Source: Chryseobacterium sp. (GTDB lineage: Bacteria > Bacteroidota > Bacteroidia > Flavobacteriales > Weeksellaceae). Taken from it: DNA of 13,780 nt. The DNA lies in contig QFQW01000095.1 of the NCBI GenBank assembly GCA_003248755.1, positions 1 through 13,780 of the forward strand. Direction: 5' to 3'. A program made the translations under genes and the position numbers. The first letter of the stretch is position 1; every line of letters begins with the position of its first letter. Shown piece by piece: positions 13,340-13,780 of this stretch. A model generated the notes under the pieces. That model searched no databases and was not told the origin of the DNA. It was given only the letters and a program-made list of their open reading frames with translations.

Positions 13340-13780
13340 CTAGTTTAATATTTGTTTATAAGCTTCGGTAAATTGCTTTGCAATACTATCTTTTGAAAAA
13401 GTTTGTTCTGCATAATTGGCTAGCTCTCCTCTATCCCAATTTTTACTTTCATCGATTATTTTTTTCATAGCATCTTCTAGCAAACCTTCGTTTGGACTGT
13501 CCAGAAGGATTCCGAAATCTGCAGGAAAAAACTCTGCAATTCCGCCGACATTGGTAGAAATAACCTTGATCCCGGAAGCAAACGATTCTGAAATAACACA
13601 AGGCTGATTCTCATCACTGCTCAAAAGAATAAAACAATCCGAAGCATTTAGTTTTTCTGAAACTTCTTTTGACGTAATGGTATCAAATATTTCAATTTTA
13701 TCTTCTAAGTTTTCTTTTTTTACTAATGTTCTAAGTGGTTTTGTATCGCCATCACCACCTATTTTAAGTTTTAGATTGTA
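13340..13780 (-). CDS. GT-B glycosyltransferase (GT4-like), C-terminal part, cut by the window edge
   Basis: An open frame enters from the right edge and ends at TAG (13340-13342), giving the last 146 residues of a glycosyltransferase. The frame stays open to base 13780, so the true start lies outside the window; a TTG at 13624 is internal. Visible are the start of the nucleotide-sugar domain (LKIGGDGDTKPLRTLV), the turn NASDCFILLSSDENQPC, and the E-x7-E motif (E57 and E65 of the fragment, ENQPCVISE), followed by ASGIKVISTNVGGIAEFF. These are hallmarks of retaining GT4-type enzymes that use nucleotide sugars at the cytoplasmic face of the inner membrane. Its stop abuts the ATG of the asparagine-synthetase-like gene with no spacer. 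The sugar and acceptor cannot be read from this part. Confidence 0.9.
   Translation of the reverse strand, partial: YNLKLKIGGDGDTKPLRTLVKKENLEDKIEIFDTITSKEVSEKLNASDCFILLSSDENQPCVISESFASGIKVISTNVGGIAEFFPADFGILLDSPNEGLLEDAMKKIIDESKNWDRGELANYAEQTFSKDSIAKQFTEAYKQILN

Noticed and set aside
1..13780. CRISPR array, tRNA, rRNA, prophage or integrative element
   Set aside because: No spaced direct repeats, cloverleaf-like sequence, rRNA sequence, integrase or attachment duplications were seen on either strand.

Overview
The window looks like chromosomal DNA of a flavobacterium, most likely Chryseobacterium or a close relative in the Weeksellaceae. The basis is low G+C, protein sequences that read like that group (ferrochelatase, a two-domain M16 protease, a duplicated Nfu_N protein), and promoters of the Bacteroidetes type (TAnnTTTG at -7) with almost no Shine-Dalgarno sequences. 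This is a judgement from familiarity, not a database result.

Layout, left to right. (1) 1-2719, plus strand: a promoter region, a three-domain NifU/Nfu iron-sulfur carrier, a palindromic intergenic repeat, ferrochelatase (hemH, TTG start) and a small VOC-fold protein, closed by a strong bidirectional terminator. The first two products both handle iron (Fe-S delivery, haem synthesis). (2) 2734-5466, minus strand: a 910-residue exported M16 zinc protease with one active and one inactive half. (3) 5569-8358, plus strand: ruvC (Holliday junction resolvase) and a PIF1/RecD2-like SF1 helicase with a C-terminal helix-turn-helix. Each has its own promoter box at the same distance from the ATG. (4) 8359-8577: a repeat-rich gap ending in a hairpin terminator. 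(5) 8578-10424, minus strand: serS and, upstream of it, a short lipoprotein of no recognised family. (6) 10446-13780, minus strand: the end of a cell-surface polysaccharide locus with a GT-B glycosyltransferase (cut by the window edge), a divergent asparagine-synthetase-like protein and a Wzx-type flippase. These three genes are packed with zero- and one-base junctions. No gene-free stretch exceeds 300 bases.

How the genes work together: segments 1-5 are mostly housekeeping and form separate small transcription units. Segment 6 is the only clearly accessory part: the glycosyltransferase builds a glycan, the asparagine-synthetase-like enzyme probably amidates a sugar or another acid group, and the flippase moves the lipid-linked unit across the inner membrane. 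The lipoprotein has its own promoter in the gap after the flippase gene.

I found no defence island, CRISPR array, prophage, transposase, tRNA or rRNA. The observations most worth following are three TAnnTTTG-N5-ATG gene starts that imply leaderless mRNAs, the amidotransferase-like protein lacking the expected catalytic residues, a cysteine cluster in ferrochelatase, and two families of intergenic repeats. I do not see convincing evidence of a wholly new multi-gene system.
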